Source of the DNA: Acholeplasmataceae bacterium
Lineage (GTDB): Bacteria; Bacillota_I; Bacilli_A; Acholeplasmatales; Acholeplasmataceae
DNA: 64,000 bases
Direction: 5' to 3'
Assembly (NCBI GenBank): GCA_030603805.1
Contig: JAUVXD010000007.1
Location: forward strand, 29,251 to 93,250
Position numbers and translations under genes: made by a program. Shown here in pieces: positions 1-8,599 of this stretch (positions within the stretch are counted from its first letter, which is position 1; every line of letters begins with the position of its first letter). The notes beneath the pieces are model-generated. The model ran no database searches. It was not told the DNA's origin and saw nothing but the letters and a program-made list of their open reading frames with translations.

Positions 1-465
1 TTTTGGTAGATAAAGCATTTGCAAAATGACAGGCTCATTGCGAAGATAAATCACAATCTTGGCAATATGGCAATATTCAGTCTGGTTTAAATTAAAGATA
101 TCATGGATATCTGACTGATACTTAACGGTATCAAACAGAATCAGTTTTCGACTTAATTCATATTTCGCGTTGGATGAAAATTGTTCGAGGTTATAAAAAA
201 ACTTCAAAGGGACAATATATTGTCTTCTTGTTGTTACAAAGGTGCCTTTGCCTTTAATTCTAGTAATTAAACCTTCCTTAACAAGCTCATCATAAGCATT
301 TTTTGCAACAATCACGCTGATGTGAAATGCATCACAAATTTCAGCCTCTGTTGGAAGCTGATGCATATGGGTGATGGTGCCATTCATGATTGCAATCTTG
401 ATTGCATGCTTAAGTTGTAGATAAATCGGCTCTTTAGATGTTTTATCAATTTGTATATATTCCAT
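1..465 (-). CDS. GntR-family (HutC/UTRA type) regulator, 3' end cut by the window
   Basis: Partial gene running off the left edge; 155 codons are visible. The N-terminal 70 residues form a GntR winged helix (PIYLQLKHAI..., LPTEAEICDAF, YDELVKEGLITRIKGKGTFV). The rest is the start of a UTRA-like effector domain (LEQFSSNAKYEL..., CHIAKIVIYLRNEPV). The start ATG (463-465) has a TGAGG ribosome site upstream on the minus strand, and a TATAAT box lies at 483-488 (minus). The normal recognition-helix segment is replaced by ISVIVAKNAYDEL, a small deviation from the usual VSR.T.R.AL pattern. The target and ligand are not visible; the UTRA/HutC class binds small metabolites such as sugars or urocanate, and I cannot choose between them. 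Confidence 0.85.
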   Translation of the reverse strand, partial: MEYIQIDKTSKEPIYLQLKHAIKIAIMNGTITHMHQLPTEAEICDAFHISVIVAKNAYDELVKEGLITRIKGKGTFVTTRRQYIVPLKFFYNLEQFSSNAKYELSRKLILFDTVKYQSDIHDIFNLNQTEYCHIAKIVIYLRNEPVILQMLYLPK

Positions 466-482
466 AGTATAACCTCATTTAT

Positions 483-502
483 ATTATACAATCCTAAGAT
501 TG
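483..502 (-). promoter_or_regulatory. Promoter of the GntR gene with an inverted repeat
   Basis: On the minus strand a TATAAT hexamer (483-488) lies directly next to the inverted repeat CAATC-CTAA-GATTG (489-502), between the -10 and the presumed -35. An operator in this place would suit autoregulation by the GntR protein. This is inference from position and symmetry only. Confidence 0.35.
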
Positions 503-540
503 ATTTCATATAAATAAACTTTATTTTTACGTGATGAAAC

Positions 541-560
541 AAAAAAAGCCCGAAGGCTTT
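541..560 (-). terminator. Intrinsic terminator of the FMN reductase gene
   Basis: Hairpin AAAGCC-CGAA-GGCTTT with a run of seven T on the minus strand, overlapping the stop codon of the minus-strand gene ending at 559. Confidence 0.8.
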
Positions 561-1107
561 ATGTTGATCTTGTTGATTTTAAAGCTTTACCCCAAGAGAT
601 GACTTGATCAAGTAATGTATTAAGATTTTGAGTATGTAACGATTGAGGCTTAAAAATTGACCAGTTTTCGAAATCTGTAAACATCGAGAGTGCGACGTGC
701 GATCTCACATCCGCGATCATCAGTTCTCCTAAAATACCTCTTAAATGTTCTGCAGCACGTGCACCGCCGACTGAGCCATAGGATATAATACCTGCTGATT
801 TATTGTTCCAAGGTTCTCTGGCTAAATCGAGTGCATTTTTAAGTGATGCAGGGATACTATGGTTATATTCCCCTGTGACAAAAATAAAAGCATCCAAAGA
901 TGCAAGTTTTTCTTGCCATAGCGTAATACCTTTGGTTTCTTCACTTTCACCTAAAAGTGGTAAGTGATAATCTTTAATATCTACAATTTCGTAATGAGCA
1001 TCATTTCTTGCTTCAGCAAACCCTAAAACCCATGCGCCTACCTGTGTGGATACTCTACCTGTGCGCGTACTTCCGATGATAATACCAATATTCATTTTTT
1101 GATTCAT
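559..1107 (-). CDS. NADPH-dependent FMN reductase family flavoprotein
   Basis: 182 residues with the flavodoxin-like fold of the FMN_red (SsuE/YhdA/ArsH-related) family. The phosphate-binding loop IIGSTRTGR follows the first strand, VTGEYNHSIPASLKNALD is the typical flavin-contact segment, and GGARAAEHLRGIL follows. It probably reduces FMN, quinones or azo compounds with NAD(P)H in the cytoplasm. A second in-frame ATG lies four codons in; the first has GGAGAA at a proper distance and is preferred. The gene is transcribed divergently from the his operon and ends in its own terminator. The physiological substrate cannot be told from sequence. Confidence 0.85.
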   Translation of the reverse strand: MNQKMNIGIIIGSTRTGRVSTQVGAWVLGFAEARNDAHYEIVDIKDYHLPLLGESEETKGITLWQEKLASLDAFIFVTGEYNHSIPASLKNALDLAREPWNNKSAGIISYGSVGGARAAEHLRGILGELMIADVRSHVALSMFTDFENWSIFKPQSLHTQNLNTLLDQVISWGKALKSTRST

Positions 1108-1203
1108 GATATGATTCTCCTTTTCTATCTACACCCCAATTATATTTCGAATTCGAAATAAAATCAAATAATTTGCTTGGTTAAGAAAAAGCAAGCATCG
1201 CTA

Positions 1204-1232
1204 TTGCATTGATTGTGGTGAAGTGCTATAAT
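1204..1232 (+). promoter_or_regulatory. his operon promoter
   Basis: TTGCAT (1204-1209), 17-base spacer, TATAAT (1227-1232). An inverted repeat AGTGCT (1222-1227) / AGCACT (1255-1260) spans the expected start of transcription and could be an operator. A second TATAAT at 1247-1252 has no good -35. Confidence 0.65.
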
Positions 1233-1274
1233 GTTTATGACTTTACTATAATAAAGCACTAAAGAGGTTGAACT

Positions 1275-1319
1275 ATGACTAAGAAATTTAATTTGAGACA
1301 AGGACATCATCATACATAA
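1275..1319 (+). CDS. hisL: Histidine operon leader peptide
   Basis: A 14-codon ORF reading MTKKFNLRQGHHHT, with three consecutive CAT histidine codons at 1305-1313 and a TAA stop at 1317-1319. It has a good ribosome site (AAAGAGG, 1261-1267) eight bases before the ATG and sits between the his promoter and hisZ. Its role would be to sense charged tRNA-His by ribosome stalling, as in enterobacterial his leaders. It is too short for normal gene finders. The evidence is the His run, the ribosome site and the matching downstream RNA switch; translation itself is inferred. Confidence 0.8.
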   Translation: MTKKFNLRQGHHHT

Positions 1320-1323
1320 ATAT

Positions 1324-1428
1324 GGGAAGCTTCTTTATAAGATGCAAGCCCTACTTTGTGTTATGGACTTGTATCACGACCCACGAAACATGGTTGGATA
1401 GATATAAGTCTATCTAACTTTTTATTTT
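1324..1428 (+). promoter_or_regulatory. his operon transcription attenuator (mutually exclusive hairpins and terminator)
   Basis: Four pairings can be drawn. Segment 0 (GGGAAGCTT, 1324-1332) can pair with 1346-1351. Segment A (GATGCAAG, 1341-1348) pairs with CTTGTATC (1368-1375). Segment B (GACTTGTATC, 1366-1375) pairs over ten bases, with one G-U, with GATATAAGTC (1401-1410). The terminator stem is GTTGGATAGA (1393-1402) with TCTATCTAAC (1409-1418), followed by TTTTTATTTT. B:C excludes the terminator. A ribosome held at the His codons leaves 0:A free to form, allowing B:C and read-through. A ribosome reaching the stop codon would cover segment 0, so that A:B and the terminator form. The mechanism is inferred; the pairings are seen. 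No T-box motif is present. Confidence 0.75.
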
Positions 1429-1439
1429 GGGAGGATATT

Positions 1440-2396
1440 ATGGAATTTTTACTTATGAATGAAGAACTGGCTTATTACGAACTTAAGTATCAAATGAATA
1501 AAAAACTAGAACAACTTGCTATATCTCAAGGATATCAACTAATTGAACCTTCTTTTTTTGAAGATTATGATGACTTTATTCAAAGAAATAGGCGCATTAA
1601 AAAATCATCGATGGTTAAATTGATTGACCTCGATGGTTCAGTTTTAGTCTTAAGACCAGATATCACAACATCCATTATTAAACATGTGATTCCCAAGTAT
1701 GAAAAAGGAGAACTTAAGCTCTTTTATCTTTCAACGATTTTTTCAAGAGGTAAAACAGGACGAATCGAGGAAAAGAAACAATTTGGCATTGAATACTTAG
1801 GGTGCCCAAATCCCTCATCTGACTTAGAAGTTATCACCATGGCGATTGAGCTTTTAAAGTCGTTTGACATGAATTTTGTTTTAGAAATATCAACGACGAA
1901 ATTTTTATCAAAACTCATCTCAAATTTAAAGATCACTTTGGAAGAAGAAAATCAATTAAAAAACATACTCTATACTAAAAATCAATACGAATTAGACCTA
2001 TGGCTCCATAAGGTTAATTTAAAAAATGGGAATAAAGCATTATTGAAAGACATCTTTAAACTTCAAGGTAACCCCAAAGATTTAGATCAAATTCTTAAAA
2101 ACTATCATTTAGATGAGAAGATGACTCAAGCCATTGATGAACTTAAGATGCTATTTAATACACTTGAAGAAAAATCTTTAAGTGCCTATGCTCAAATCGA
2201 TTTGACAGTGCTTTCAACTTATGACTATTATGATGGGTTTGTGTTTAAAGGATACGTTGAAAATATGTCAGAACCGATTTTAAGTGGTGGCAGATATGAT
2301 CCCTTGACATTAGAACAAGGTAAAAAAGTACCAGCCATTGGATTTACACTTAACAGCAATGATTTACTTAAGGAGGTCATACGACGTGGGAAGTAA
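1440..2396 (+). CDS. hisZ: ATP phosphoribosyltransferase regulatory subunit HisZ
   Basis: 318 residues, a class II histidyl-tRNA-synthetase-like protein without the anticodon-binding domain. Conserved parts include VLRPDITTSI (motif 2 region), FYLSTIFSRG, QFGIEYLG and the C-terminal ILSGGRYDPL. It activates the short-form HisG next door in the first step of histidine synthesis. The start at 1440 has GGGAGG just upstream; an in-frame ATG at 1356 would put translation through the attenuator and is rejected. It overlaps hisG by 11 bases. First structural gene of the operon. Confidence 0.9.
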   Translation: MEFLLMNEELAYYELKYQMNKKLEQLAISQGYQLIEPSFFEDYDDFIQRNRRIKKSSMVKLIDLDGSVLVLRPDITTSIIKHVIPKYEKGELKLFYLSTIFSRGKTGRIEEKKQFGIEYLGCPNPSSDLEVITMAIELLKSFDMNFVLEISTTKFLSKLISNLKITLEEENQLKNILYTKNQYELDLWLHKVNLKNGNKALLKDIFKLQGNPKDLDQILKNYHLDEKMTQAIDELKMLFNTLEEKSLSAYAQIDLTVLSTYDYYDGFVFKGYVENMSEPILSGGRYDPLTLEQGKKVPAIGFTLNSNDLLKEVIRRGK

Positions 2397-3018
2397 AATG
2401 TTAACCATCGCACTTCCAAAAGGAAGACTAGGCAACCAAACACTCGATGTTCTTAAGAAAATTGGTTTAGGGGATGTCGTCATTGAAAGCAGCAGAAGGC
2501 TCATTTTTGAAGATGAACAAGAGATGATACGTTATATGCTTGTTAAACCATCAGATGTCATAACCTATGTTGAAAAAGGTGTTGCAGATATCGGTGTGAT
2601 TGGTAAAGATAGTATTTTAGAAGAAAATATGGATGTTTATGAACTGATGGATTTAGGGTTTGGCAAATGTGTGTTTGCTATTGCAGGTAAAAAAGGAGAA
2701 ATCATCCATCAAAGGGACGAAGTCTTAAGGGTAGCAACCAAATATCCAAAAATTGCTTTAGAATACTTTAGTTTAAGAAATCAGCCTATTGAAATTATCA
2801 AATTAAACGGATCAGTAGAATTGGCACCTTTGGTAGGACTATCTGATGTGATTGTAGATATTGTAGAAACAGGATCAACGCTTAAGGCGAATGACTTAGA
2901 TATTTTAGAAGAGATGTATCCGATTAGTGCAAAACTGATTGCTAATCGTGTCAGCTACCGTTTTAACTATGAACGCATTAAAGAGATAACTAGAAAACTA
3001 GAAACTATGAAAGGATAA
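2386..3018 (+). CDS. hisG: ATP phosphoribosyltransferase catalytic subunit, short form
   Basis: 210 residues, matching the short HisG class that lacks the regulatory C-terminal domain and needs HisZ. Visible motifs are LTIALPKGRLG at the N-terminus, VKPSDVITYVEKGVADIGVIGKD, and DVIVDIVETGSTLKAND, the PRPP-binding loop. It condenses ATP with PRPP, committing flux to histidine. The start is taken as GTG 2386 because AGGAGG (2371-2376) is nine bases upstream; the ATG at 2398 is 21 bases away from it. Confidence 0.93.
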   Translation: MGSKMLTIALPKGRLGNQTLDVLKKIGLGDVVIESSRRLIFEDEQEMIRYMLVKPSDVITYVEKGVADIGVIGKDSILEENMDVYELMDLGFGKCVFAIAGKKGEIIHQRDEVLRVATKYPKIALEYFSLRNQPIEIIKLNGSVELAPLVGLSDVIVDIVETGSTLKANDLDILEEMYPISAKLIANRVSYRFNYERIKEITRKLETMKG

Positions 3019-3022
3019 TCAT

Positions 3023-4300
3023 ATGATTCCAATTTATGATAAAAATGAAAACTTATGGATTGAAAGACTTTTAAAAAGAAGTCAGTTTGATTTTACAGAG
3101 ATCAACAAATCTGTTGAAGAGATTATTGCGAATGTTAAAAAATATGGCGATGAAGCTGTAAACATGTATACGAAAACCTTTGATGGTATTGAAGTCAAAT
3201 CATTTAAAGTCAGTGAAGATCAAATAAACCTTGCCATGAGTGAAGCTTCACCAGATTTGATCAAATATCTGAAGCTTGCCATGCAAAATATTAAAGCTTA
3301 CCATGAACTTCAAAAAATAGAGGATTTTGAGATCAAAAAAGATGACGGGATTATTCTTGGACAACGTGTTAAACCGATTGAAACGGTTGGCATTTATGTA
3401 CCTGGTGGAACTGCAGCTTATCCTTCAACCGTTTTAATGAATGCTGTTCCTGCAAAAATTGCAGGTGTCAAAAGACTAATCATGATCACACCACCTCAAA
3501 AAGATGGAACCATTAAAGCATCTTTGATGGTTGCAGCAAGACTTGCTGGGGTTGATGAAATCTATACTGTTGGTGGTGCTCAAGGGATTGCAGCACTCAC
3601 TTTTGGAACAACTTCAATTCCTAAGGTAAATAAAATTGTTGGACCAGGCAACATCTATGTAGCGATTGCGAAAAAACAAGTATCTGGTTATGTAGGAATT
3701 GATATGATTGCTGGACCTTCTGAAGTCTTGATTATTGCAGATGAAAAAGCAAATCCAAAGTATATTGCAGCAGATTTGATGGCACAAGCCGAACATGACA
3801 AGTTATCTGCAGCAATTTTATTAACCACATCAAAAGATATTGCAGGATCTGTCAAAAATGAGATAGAAAAAGAGATACAAACATTAGAAAGAAAAAGTAT
3901 CATCGAACAATCATTAAATACATTTGGTGCCATCATGGTTTTAGATACGCTAGAAGAGGCAATCTCTATTTCAAATCAAATCGCACCTGAGCATTTAGAA
4001 ATTTTGACAGAAGATCCATTTAAAGTTTTAAAGAGCATAGAAAATGCAGGATCTATCTTTTTAGGTCTTTATACACCTGAGCCTGTAGGCGATTATTTTG
4101 CAGGTCCTAATCATACACTACCTACCAGTGGAACAGCAAAATTTTCTTCAGCACTATCAGTTTTAGATTTTGTTAAGAAGAGTTCATACACTTATTACAC
4201 AAAAGATGCTTTAAAAAGCGCTAGTCAAGCGATTGTAGGGTTAGCTGAGGAAGAAAGATTAACTGCACATAAACGATCGATTCAAATCAGATTTGAGTAA
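3023..4300 (+). CDS. hisD: Histidinol dehydrogenase
   Basis: 425 residues, the usual length. Carries VGIYVPGGTAAYPSTVLMNAVPAKIAGV, the signature GPGNIYVAIAKKQVSG, the zinc/catalytic region DLMAQAEHD and APEHLEILTEDP, and the closing GPNHTLPTSGTAKFSS. It oxidises histidinol to histidine in two NAD-dependent steps. It follows hisG by four bases. Confidence 0.96.
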   Translation: MIPIYDKNENLWIERLLKRSQFDFTEINKSVEEIIANVKKYGDEAVNMYTKTFDGIEVKSFKVSEDQINLAMSEASPDLIKYLKLAMQNIKAYHELQKIEDFEIKKDDGIILGQRVKPIETVGIYVPGGTAAYPSTVLMNAVPAKIAGVKRLIMITPPQKDGTIKASLMVAARLAGVDEIYTVGGAQGIAALTFGTTSIPKVNKIVGPGNIYVAIAKKQVSGYVGIDMIAGPSEVLIIADEKANPKYIAADLMAQAEHDKLSAAILLTTSKDIAGSVKNEIEKEIQTLERKSIIEQSLNTFGAIMVLDTLEEAISISNQIAPEHLEILTEDPFKVLKSIENAGSIFLGLYTPEPVGDYFAGPNHTLPTSGTAKFSSALSVLDFVKKSSYTYYTKDALKSASQAIVGLAEEERLTAHKRSIQIRFE

Positions 4301-4304
4301 ACTT

Positions 4305-5348
4305 ATGAAACCTAAAAAGAATATTGAAACACTGAAATCTTATCATGTCAATGAATCAAAATATCATGTGAAGTTAGACGCAAATGAATCTAATAACTTC
4401 TTGTTTGAGCACTCAAGTTTAAGTGATTTAAAAGGGATAAACCTTTATCCAGACAATGAAGCATCACAACTCAAAGATAAAATAATTCAGTTATATCCGA
4501 TTACAAAAAAGGAAGTCACTTTTGGAAACGGCTCAAGTGAACTTCTAGATTTACTGGTTAAAAGCTATGTCAATCCCAAAGAAGTCATTTTATCTTTTGA
4601 ACCTAGTTTTTCAATGTATCCCATTTATGCAGCACTCTATGATGCAACCTATATTCCAGTACCTTCAGAAAAAGATTTTTCTTTATCCATAGATTTAATG
4701 ATTTCTTATGCACATAAGTTTCATCCAAAACTGATTTTTATTTGTTCTCCAAACAATCCCACAGGATACTTAATTCCTAAAAAAGACATTGTAAAACTCA
4801 TTTCAAGTACGGAAGCGATGGTCTTAGTAGATGAAGCTTATATGGAATTTTCAAGTGTTGAAAACTCACTTGTTTCAGAGATTAATCAGTATAAAAATCT
4901 TGTCATTGTTCGAACGTTTTCAAAGGCTTTCGGGCTTGCAGGCATTCGACTGGGCTATATGATTGCATCAAAAGATATCATCGATGTGATCGAAAAAGTT
5001 AAAGCACCTTACGCGCTCAATACACTCTCACAAACCTTGGGATTAAAAGCATTAGACAACTATGAACGTGTATTAAAACATGTGAGTGAAGTTAAAAAGC
5101 GAAGAGAAACTTTAAGTCAGTCACTTAAAGATTTAGGGTTTAAAGTTTATCCTTCAGAAGGCAATTTTGTCTTTACTTATGTTACAATCCCAAACCTTGA
5201 TGAAAAACTTATTCAAAAAGGAATCTTAATAAGAGCATTTAGCAATACCTTAAATAACTACTATAGAATCACTGTAGGTACAAGTGAGGCACATGACATT
5301 TTAATTCAAGCACTTAAGGAGATTAAAGATGAGAAGTTATCAGATTAA
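4305..5348 (+). CDS. hisC: Histidinol-phosphate aminotransferase
   Basis: 347 residues, class I/II PLP aminotransferase. LDANESN at the N-terminus, GNGSSELLDLL, SPNNPTG, VDEAYMEFS and the PLP lysine motif RTFSKAFGLAGIRLGY are all present. It converts imidazole acetol phosphate to histidinol phosphate. A TTG at 4293 inside hisD is in frame, but ATG 4305 gives the normal N-terminus; neither has a strong ribosome site, so translational coupling to hisD is likely. Confidence 0.93.
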   Translation: MKPKKNIETLKSYHVNESKYHVKLDANESNNFLFEHSSLSDLKGINLYPDNEASQLKDKIIQLYPITKKEVTFGNGSSELLDLLVKSYVNPKEVILSFEPSFSMYPIYAALYDATYIPVPSEKDFSLSIDLMISYAHKFHPKLIFICSPNNPTGYLIPKKDIVKLISSTEAMVLVDEAYMEFSSVENSLVSEINQYKNLVIVRTFSKAFGLAGIRLGYMIASKDIIDVIEKVKAPYALNTLSQTLGLKALDNYERVLKHVSEVKKRRETLSQSLKDLGFKVYPSEGNFVFTYVTIPNLDEKLIQKGILIRAFSNTLNNYYRITVGTSEAHDILIQALKEIKDEKLSD

Positions 5349-5907
5349 AAGAAAAACCAAAGAAACCGATATTGAACTATCTTTAAAGATAGATGGCTCA
5401 AGAGACATTGATATTGATACAGGTGTTCCCTTTTTTGATCATATGCTGACCCTTTTTGGATTTCATGCCGGGTTCGATTTAAATATTAAATGTCTTGGAG
5501 ATTTACCTGTCGATGATCATCACACAGTAGAAGATGTCGGTATTGCTTTAGGTCAAGCTTATTATCAAGCTTTAGGTCAGTTTAAAGGGATTAATCGATA
5601 TGGGATGTGCTATGTGCCGATGGATGAAGCACTGGCTCGAGCTGTCGTCGATGTTTCAAATAGACCTTATCTTTTTTATAAAGCTACATATCAAAGAATT
5701 GAAATTGGTGGATTATCGTTAGAAAATGTCTTAGAGTTTTTTAGAGCATTTGTGAATGAAGCAAGAATCAATTTGCATCTTGAAGCACTTTATGGTCAAA
5801 ATGATCACCATAAAGTAGAGTCTTTATTTAAGGCATTTGCTCGTGCGATTAAAGAAGCGTCGATGATTGTATCAAATGACTTACCTTCAACGAAAGGAAT
5901 GTTATGA
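5329..5907 (+). CDS. hisB: Imidazoleglycerol-phosphate dehydratase (monofunctional)
   Basis: 192 residues, the monofunctional form without the histidinol phosphatase domain. Metal-binding motifs are GVPFFDHMLTLFGFHAGFD, DDHHTVEDVGIALG and NDHHKVESLFKAFARA. It overlaps hisC by 20 bases and has AAGGAG nine bases before the ATG. The missing phosphatase activity is supplied by hisK at the end of the operon. Confidence 0.96.
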   Translation: MRSYQIKRKTKETDIELSLKIDGSRDIDIDTGVPFFDHMLTLFGFHAGFDLNIKCLGDLPVDDHHTVEDVGIALGQAYYQALGQFKGINRYGMCYVPMDEALARAVVDVSNRPYLFYKATYQRIEIGGLSLENVLEFFRAFVNEARINLHLEALYGQNDHHKVESLFKAFARAIKEASMIVSNDLPSTKGML

Positions 5908-6512
5908 TGAATGTGATTTTAGACTATGATTCAGGAAATCTTGATTCGGTCTTACGTGGGTTTGAAAAGGCTGGAATTCCTTCAATCATTTCCAAAGATC
6001 CAAATATGATTAAAGAAGCGAAATCTTTAGTGCTTCCTGGTGTTGGTGCTTTTGGTGATGCCATGGCTGCACTTAAAAGATCTGGACTCATTCCATCTAT
6101 TTTAGATCACGTCAATAGAGGGAAGTATTTATTTGGCATATGTTTAGGGATGCAACTTCTTTATGAAGTAGGTTATGAGCACGGTAGACATGAGGGACTA
6201 GGCTTACTCAAGGGTGAAATCAAATACCTAGATATTTCCTTAAAGGTTCCTCAGATGGGATGGAATACGCTTAAGTTCTTTGATATCAATCATCCGATTT
6301 TAAAATATATCAAGCCAGATGATTACGTGTATTTTGTTCACTCTTATTATGTGAACTCAAGTTTAGAGGAACTGATTGCTTATACGTCGTATGAAAAACT
6401 TATTCCTGCAATCGTAGGTTCTAACCATATCATTGCAACCCAGTTCCACCCAGAAAAAAGTGGACAAACAGGAGAAAATATTCTTAAAGCCTATAAGGAG
6501 ATGATTTTGTGA
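5904..6512 (+). CDS. hisH: Imidazole glycerol phosphate synthase, glutamine amidotransferase subunit
   Basis: 202 residues, class I glutamine amidotransferase. The nucleophile loop GICLGMQLLYE holds the catalytic Cys; the His and Glu of the triad lie in TQFHPEKSG. It delivers ammonia from glutamine to HisF. It overlaps hisB by four bases (ATGA) and hisA by four. Confidence 0.96.
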   Translation: MMNVILDYDSGNLDSVLRGFEKAGIPSIISKDPNMIKEAKSLVLPGVGAFGDAMAALKRSGLIPSILDHVNRGKYLFGICLGMQLLYEVGYEHGRHEGLGLLKGEIKYLDISLKVPQMGWNTLKFFDINHPILKYIKPDDYVYFVHSYYVNSSLEELIAYTSYEKLIPAIVGSNHIIATQFHPEKSGQTGENILKAYKEMIL

Positions 6513-7240
6513 TTATACTACCCGCCATAGATTTAAAAGATAACCTATGTGTAAGGCTTACACAAGGTGACTTTTCAAATCAAAAAATATATGCATCAAA
6601 CCCGTTAGATATTGCTTATAAATTTGAAGAAGATGGCGCGACATATTTACACGTCATTGATCTTAATGGTGCTCAAGATGAAAACTTAGTCAACTTAAAA
6701 ACAATTCAAATATTCAAAGAAAAACTTAAAACGCCATTTCAAGTCGGTGGCGGTATACGCTCCTTAGAAACAGCAAAACGTGTTTTAGATGCCGGGGCGT
6801 CTCGGATCATTTTAGGTACTGTTGCAATTGAAAACAAAGCGCTTCTTCAAAGATTGATTCAAGTATACGGAAGTCAAATTGTTGTTTCAATCGATGCCAG
6901 AAAAAGAAAAGTCGCGATTAAAGGATGGACTCAAGATACAGAAGTTGATGTTGTTGAGCTTTGTAAAGAGTTAGAGTCTTTCGGTTTAGAAACGATTGTT
7001 TATACCGACATTGAAAAGGATGGCATGCTTAAAGGTCCTAATTTTGAAGATTATCAACTGCTTGTCAAAAGTACCAGGATGAAGATTATTGCATCTGGTG
7101 GTATCACCACCTATGATGATTTAATGAAGTTAAATGAAATAGGGCTTTATGGTGCCATTGTTGGGAAAGCAATCTATGAAAATAAAATTGATTTAAAGGA
7201 GGCTATCCGATGCTTGCAAAACGTATCATCCCCTGTTTAG
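6509..7240 (+). CDS. hisA: ProFAR isomerase
   Basis: 243 residues, (beta/alpha)8 barrel with the first catalytic Asp in [18 protein letters not shown] in the first phosphate half-site, [12 protein letters not shown] with the second catalytic Asp, and IIASGGITT and [10 protein letters not shown] in the second half. It starts with GTG inside the TGA stop of hisH (GTGA overlap). It isomerises ProFAR to PRFAR. Confidence 0.95.
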   Translation: MIILPAIDLKDNLCVRLTQGDFSNQKIYASNPLDIAYKFEEDGATYLHVIDLNGAQDENLVNLKTIQIFKEKLKTPFQVGGGIRSLETAKRVLDAGASRIILGTVAIENKALLQRLIQVYGSQIVVSIDARKRKVAIKGWTQDTEVDVVELCKELESFGLETIVYTDIEKDGMLKGPNFEDYQLLVKSTRMKIIASGGITTYDDLMKLNEIGLYGAIVGKAIYENKIDLKEAIRCLQNVSSPV

Positions 7241-7968
7241 ATGTTAAAAATGGTCGTGTTGTTAAGGGAAAAAAATTTCTAGGCCTTGAGGATGTGAATG
7301 ATCCAGCAACTTTAGGAAAATACTATAGCGATGAAGGCGCAGATGAGCTTGTATTTTATGATATTACCGCATCATCAGATGAACGAAAAATATCTTTAGA
7401 GTTTGTTGAGCGTGTTGCTAAAGAAATCAATATTCCCTTTTGTGTTGGTGGAGGTATCAACTCCATTGAGGACTTCACAGCAATCTTACGAAAAGGTGCA
7501 GATAAAGTTTCAATCAACTCTGCAGCTGTACTTAACCCATCACTCATTACAGAAGCTTCTAAAAAGTTTGGTGCTCAGTGTGTTGTCTTATCTATCGATG
7601 CTAAGAAAAATGATGAGGGTTCATGGAGTGTCTATATCAAAGGTGGCAGAGAAAAGACAAATTTGGATGCCATCTTATGGGCAATCGAAGGTGTTCGACT
7701 GGGTGCTGGTGAACTTGTCATTAACTCGATAGATGAAGATGGCATGAAACAAGGCTATGACTTGGAACTACTTAAACGAATTACCCAAAGTGTGACTGTA
7801 CCTGTGATTGCATCAGGTGGTGCTGGATCAATTAAACATTTTTATCAAGCTATTGATCATGCAAATGTCGATGGTATCCTGGCAGCATCTGTTTTTCATT
7901 ATAAAGAAATACAAATCAAAGACTTAAAGAAAGCCTTGAAAAATCAAGGCATTCCCATTAGATTGTGA
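7210..7968 (+). CDS. hisF: Imidazole glycerol phosphate synthase, cyclase subunit
   Basis: 252 residues, (beta/alpha)8 barrel. [63 protein letters not shown] and [10 protein letters not shown] are the family blocks, with catalytic Asp residues near positions 11 and 130. It starts 31 bases inside hisA after AAGGAGG. Works as a heterodimer with HisH. Confidence 0.96.
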   Translation: MLAKRIIPCLDVKNGRVVKGKKFLGLEDVNDPATLGKYYSDEGADELVFYDITASSDERKISLEFVERVAKEINIPFCVGGGINSIEDFTAILRKGADKVSINSAAVLNPSLITEASKKFGAQCVVLSIDAKKNDEGSWSVYIKGGREKTNLDAILWAIEGVRLGAGELVINSIDEDGMKQGYDLELLKRITQSVTVPVIASGGAGSIKHFYQAIDHANVDGILAASVFHYKEIQIKDLKKALKNQGIPIRL

Positions 7969-7975
7969 GGGTTTA

Positions 7976-8599
7976 ATGATGATAGAAAAGATCAAGTTTA
8001 ATCAAGAAGGGCTCATTCCAGTAGTTGTTCAAGATGATCAGTCAAATGAAGTTTTAATGCTTGCTTATATGAACGAAGAAGCATTAAAAAAAACAATTAC
8101 AGAAAAAAGAGCGTACTATTTTAGTCGCTCAAGAAATGAATTATGGAAGAAGGGGGAAACCTCAGGAAACGTTCAATTTGTGAAATCATTATTTTATGAT
8201 TGCGATGCGGATACACTGTTATTAAAAGTGGAACAAGTCGGTGTTGCATGCCACACAGGAAAGATGAGTTGTTTTCATAATCCACTCATAGAAGGGGTAA
8301 AGACTTCGTCAAATCCCTTGGTCTTAAAAGAGATTTATGCTACAATCGAAGAGAGAAAAAGAAACCCAATTGAAGGCTCGTATACCAATTATTTATTCAC
8401 AAAAGGGATTGATAAGATCCTAAAAAAAGTCGGAGAAGAAACAGCAGAAGTCATTATTGCAGCTAAAAACAATTCAAAGTCTGAACTTACTTACGAGCTA
8501 AGTGATCTTGTTTATCACAGCCTTGTCTTAATGGTTAACCAAGGTGTTTCTCTTTCAGAAATATATGAAGAACTCTCAAGGAGACAGCAAAAGAAATGA
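7976..8599 (+). CDS. hisIE: Bifunctional phosphoribosyl-AMP cyclohydrolase / phosphoribosyl-ATP pyrophosphatase
   Basis: 207 residues, a HisI-HisE fusion. The N-terminal half (about 1-110) is the cyclohydrolase with [39 protein letters not shown] and the zinc-binding [12 protein letters not shown]. The C-terminal half (about 113-207) is the pyrophosphohydrolase with [19 protein letters not shown] and [14 protein letters not shown]. It catalyses steps two and three of the pathway. Confidence 0.95.
   Translation: MMIEKIKFNQEGLIPVVVQDDQSNEVLMLAYMNEEALKKTITEKRAYYFSRSRNELWKKGETSGNVQFVKSLFYDCDADTLLLKVEQVGVACHTGKMSCFHNPLIEGVKTSSNPLVLKEIYATIEERKRNPIEGSYTNYLFTKGIDKILKKVGEETAEVIIAAKNNSKSELTYELSDLVYHSLVLMVNQGVSLSEIYEELSRRQQKK

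Noticed and set aside
1356..1439. Upstream in-frame start for hisZ
   Set aside because: It runs through the attenuator stems and terminator and has no ribosome site; ATG 1440 follows GGGAGG and gives the normal N-terminus.
1239..1440. T-box riboswitch before the his operon
   Set aside because: The conserved T-box and specifier-loop sequences are absent; a His-codon leader peptide and competing hairpins explain the region better.
7356..7732. Antisense and alternate-frame ORFs inside hisF
   Set aside because: Shadows of the conserved hisF gene; no ribosome site or recognisable protein.
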